5,730 nt of DNA from Bifidobacterium breve. GTDB taxonomy: Bacteria; Actinomycetota; Acidimicrobiia; Acidimicrobiales; Ilumatobacteraceae. Every line of letters begins with the position of its first letter. The stretch's first letter is position 1. Shown in pieces: positions 4,185 to 5,730 of the stretch. The notes beneath the pieces are model-generated. The model made no database searches, was not told where the DNA came from, and saw nothing but the letters and a program-made list of their open reading frames with translations. Position numbers and translations under genes: made by a program. The stretch lies in NCBI GenBank assembly GCA_943325425.2, contig CALPPJ020000104.1, positions 1 through 5,730 of the forward strand. The letters run 5' to 3'.

Positions 4185-5371
4185 GTACTGCGGCTTGGTT
4201 TCACTGTGGCGCTGGCACCGCTGGTGACATGACCCTGGCATCACTTGTTGATGCCGGCGCTGATTCATTGCAGGTCATCGACATTATTGGCGGGCTTGCA
4301 CTTGATGACTACGCATTGATGTTTGAGCGCACTCAACGTGCTGGCGTGGGTGCAACGCGAGCCATCGTTGCAGTGCACGAACATGATCACCACGAACATG
4401 ATCACCATCGGGCCTGGCGGGATATCAAAAAACTCTTAAACGACTCCGAATTGCCAACGCGAGTGCGCGACCGAGCCCAGAAAGTTTTTGCCGTTCTCGC
4501 CGAAGTTGAAGCAAATATTCACGGCGTTGCTATTGACGACATCGAGTTTCATGAAGTCGGCAGTATTGATGCGATCGTTGACATTGTCGGCGTATGCGCA
4601 GCGCTTGAGGTACTGAACATTGATCGCATCTTCTGCAGCAACATCGCGGTAGGTCACGGACACATCAAATCAGCACACGGAACTTTGCCTAACCCCGCAC
4701 CAGCCGTCACGGCACTCGCGGCATTACGCGGTGTCACTTTGGTCGGTCTTGATGACCACCGCGAACTTGCCACTCCGACAGGTGTTGCGCTCATGGTCGC
4801 TCTTGCAGATTCATTTGGAGCTATGCCACCACTCACTGTGAGCAGCGTTGGTTACGGTGCCGGAACGAACGACATCCCCGGACGAGCCAATGTTGTCAAA
4901 GTTGTAATTGGTGAAACGTCAGAGCAAACCGTTCTTTCGGGTGCTGGACAAGATGTTCAATTACTTGAGGCAAACGTTGATGATGTGTCCGGCGAAGTCA
5001 TCGCTCACACCATTGCCGAATTACTGAATGCAGGAGCCCATGATGCATGGGCGACTCCCATCGTGATGAAAAAAGGCCGCCCCGCATTTACTGTTCATGC
5101 GTTATGTGATCCTGCCCTCACCGAGAAGATTTCTGCTCTGCTGGTGTCAGAAACAGGAACACTCGGTTTACGGGGTTCGGTCATTCAACGCTGGCCGCAA
5201 ACTCGCAATGAAAAGTCAGTCACGGTTCACGGACACACCATCCGCATCAAAGTCGGTACCGGACGAATCAAAGTTGAAAACGATGACGCTGTGACTGCAT
5301 CGCGGGCATTGTCATTGCCACTTCGCGAAGTTTTAGCCCTGGCTGAACAAGCAGCCCGCCAACTCCATTAG
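4181..5371 (+). CDS. larC: LarC, pyridinium-3,5-bisthiocarboxylic acid mononucleotide nickel insertase (nickel-pincer cofactor synthesis)
   Basis: LarC is a CTP-dependent cyclometallase that inserts nickel into the sulfur-loaded pincer precursor, the last step of cofactor synthesis. It has 396 residues in one frame, so LarC1 and LarC2 are continuous. In L. plantarum they are joined by programmed frameshifting. The LarC1 part holds GAGTAGDM (10-17), a His-rich segment HEHDHHEHDHH (66-76), EFHEVGSIDAIVDIVG (122-137), GHGHIKSAHGTLPNPAP (158-174) and ELATPTG (195-201). The LarC2 part starts near 259, with LEANVDDVSGE (262-272) and MKKGRP (296-301), the CTP-binding region. Near the N-terminus the usual Asp before Cys-x-(A/S)-G is His8. 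The start is the ATG at 4181, overlapping the larB stop; a longer open frame upstream encodes nothing LarC-like. The last 104 bases overlap the convergent thioredoxin-like gene. LarE and LarA are not adjacent. Confidence 0.94.
   Translation: MSTAAWFHCGAGTAGDMTLASLVDAGADSLQVIDIIGGLALDDYALMFERTQRAGVGATRAIVAVHEHDHHEHDHHRAWRDIKKLLNDSELPTRVRDRAQKVFAVLAEVEANIHGVAIDDIEFHEVGSIDAIVDIVGVCAALEVLNIDRIFCSNIAVGHGHIKSAHGTLPNPAPAVTALAALRGVTLVGLDDHRELATPTGVALMVALADSFGAMPPLTVSSVGYGAGTNDIPGRANVVKVVIGETSEQTVLSGAGQDVQLLEANVDDVSGEVIAHTIAELLNAGAHDAWATPIVMKKGRPAFTVHALCDPALTEKISALLVSETGTLGLRGSVIQRWPQTRNEKSVTVHGHTIRIKVGTGRIKVENDDAVTASRALSLPLREVLALAEQAARQLH
4376..4405 (+). repeat. Exact 15-bp tandem repeat encoding HEHDH twice in larC
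   Basis: CACGAACATGATCAC occurs twice head to tail with no mismatch (4376-4390 and 4391-4405). Each copy encodes His-Glu-His-Asp-His, in frame with larC, and another His follows. The identity at third codon positions points to slippage or recent duplication rather than convergent selection at the protein level alone. Confidence 0.9.
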
Positions 5372-5730
5372 CGAGAGCAGCAGTCACGATCTGATTGATT
5401 CGATCAGTTCCAAGTTCACCCGAGGCCCGCGCTTTTACTTTTCCATCTGCACCAACGATTGTGAAGAACGGGAAACCCGAAACTCCATACGCCTGCGCCG
5501 CATCCATTGCTTCAGAATCGGCCATCACTGGCCATGGCCAGGCTTTGTTCACAACCCATTGTGACGGTGGATAGTTCGGTCGATCACTGGCAACTGCGGT
5601 GCTCACAGCAATCACTTGCAAATCTGCGGGTACAGCCCCCGACTCTTTCCATTCAATGAGACGTGGAACTTCATCATTGCAATGAGGGCACCAGTGAGCA
5701 AGAAACACGACCATGTACGGCTTGCCGTTA
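5268..5730 (-). CDS. Thioredoxin/TlpA-like thiol-disulfide oxidoreductase, N-terminus cut by window edge
   Basis: Reading in from the window edge, the visible part has about 153 residues. It begins NGKPYMVVFLAHWCPHC, a thioredoxin-fold first strand followed by the active site WCPHC. The CPHC dipeptide pair is like that of DsbA. Further on, YGVSGFPFFTIVGADGKV supplies the cis-Pro loop and the following strand, as in TlpA/ResA-type redoxins. These proteins usually act outside the cytoplasmic membrane on protein disulfides or cytochrome c maturation. The signal or anchor would lie upstream and is not visible. An ATG at 5714 is internal to the first strand and is not the true start. After the normal domain end (near GELGTDRINQIVTAAL) a tail of about 35 residues continues to the TGA at 5268-5270, overlapping 104 bases of larC. 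The substrate is unknown. Confidence 0.87.
   Translation of the reverse strand, partial: NGKPYMVVFLAHWCPHCNDEVPRLIEWKESGAVPADLQVIAVSTAVASDRPNYPPSQWVVNKAWPWPVMADSEAMDAAQAYGVSGFPFFTIVGADGKVKARASGELGTDRINQIVTAALANGVGGLLVQPGLKLREVAMTMPAMQSQRHRFQL

Noticed and set aside
1..5730. CRISPR array, insertion sequence, integrase, phage or defence genes
   Set aside because: I looked on both strands and saw no repeat-spacer pattern, transposase motif, terminal inverted repeats or tRNA-associated att duplication.

Overview
The window looks like chromosomal core sequence from a member of the Actinomycetota with moderate GC (roughly 50-55% by eye). The class Acidimicrobiia is my best guess. The reasons are a stand-alone prephenate dehydratase beside tRNA-Ser and tRNA-Arg genes, a membrane-anchored LysM/lysozyme-like protein with a Thr/Pro-rich stalk, weak Shine-Dalgarno sequences, GTG starts and dense packing. 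The lineage is an inference; no marker gene in the window settles it.

Layout. Bases 1-167 (+) hold the C-terminal tail of a GGDEF (diguanylate cyclase-type) protein. It runs convergently into a small DoxX-like membrane protein gene (77-493, -). Upstream of that gene on the minus strand are two tandem tRNA-Arg genes (UCG, then ACG), a LysM/lysozyme-like cell-wall protein (773-1912, -), a 196-bp intergenic stretch with a strong hairpin and two DnaA-box-like 10-mers, two tRNA-Ser genes (GCU and UGA), and pheA (2399-3385, -) with its own hairpin terminator. From 493 to 3385 every gene reads on the minus strand. pheA is divergent from a two-gene operon, larB-larC (3411-5371, +), whose stop and start codons overlap as ATGA. 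larC runs convergently into a thioredoxin/TlpA-like gene (5268-5730, -) that is cut by the window edge.

How the genes fit together. pheA makes phenylpyruvate for phenylalanine synthesis. LarB and LarC catalyse the first and last steps in making the nickel-pincer nucleotide (NPN) cofactor of LarA-type lactate racemase and its relatives. The middle enzyme (LarE, sulfur insertion) and the apo-enzyme (LarA) are not in the window, and the convergent gene after larC rules out their following directly in this operon. The LysM protein is a wall-associated, probably peptidoglycan-cleaving enzyme. The four tRNA genes are standard decoding genes, but the Arg pair looks like a duplication that changed the wobble base.

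I see no mobile element, CRISPR array, defence system or clear horizontally acquired island. The most interesting points are the exact HEHDH-HEHDH repeat in LarC, the altered ESRP motif in PheA, the tRNA-Arg pair, the Cys-bracketed LysM domains, and the hairpin and DnaA-box-like repeats at 2015-2094.
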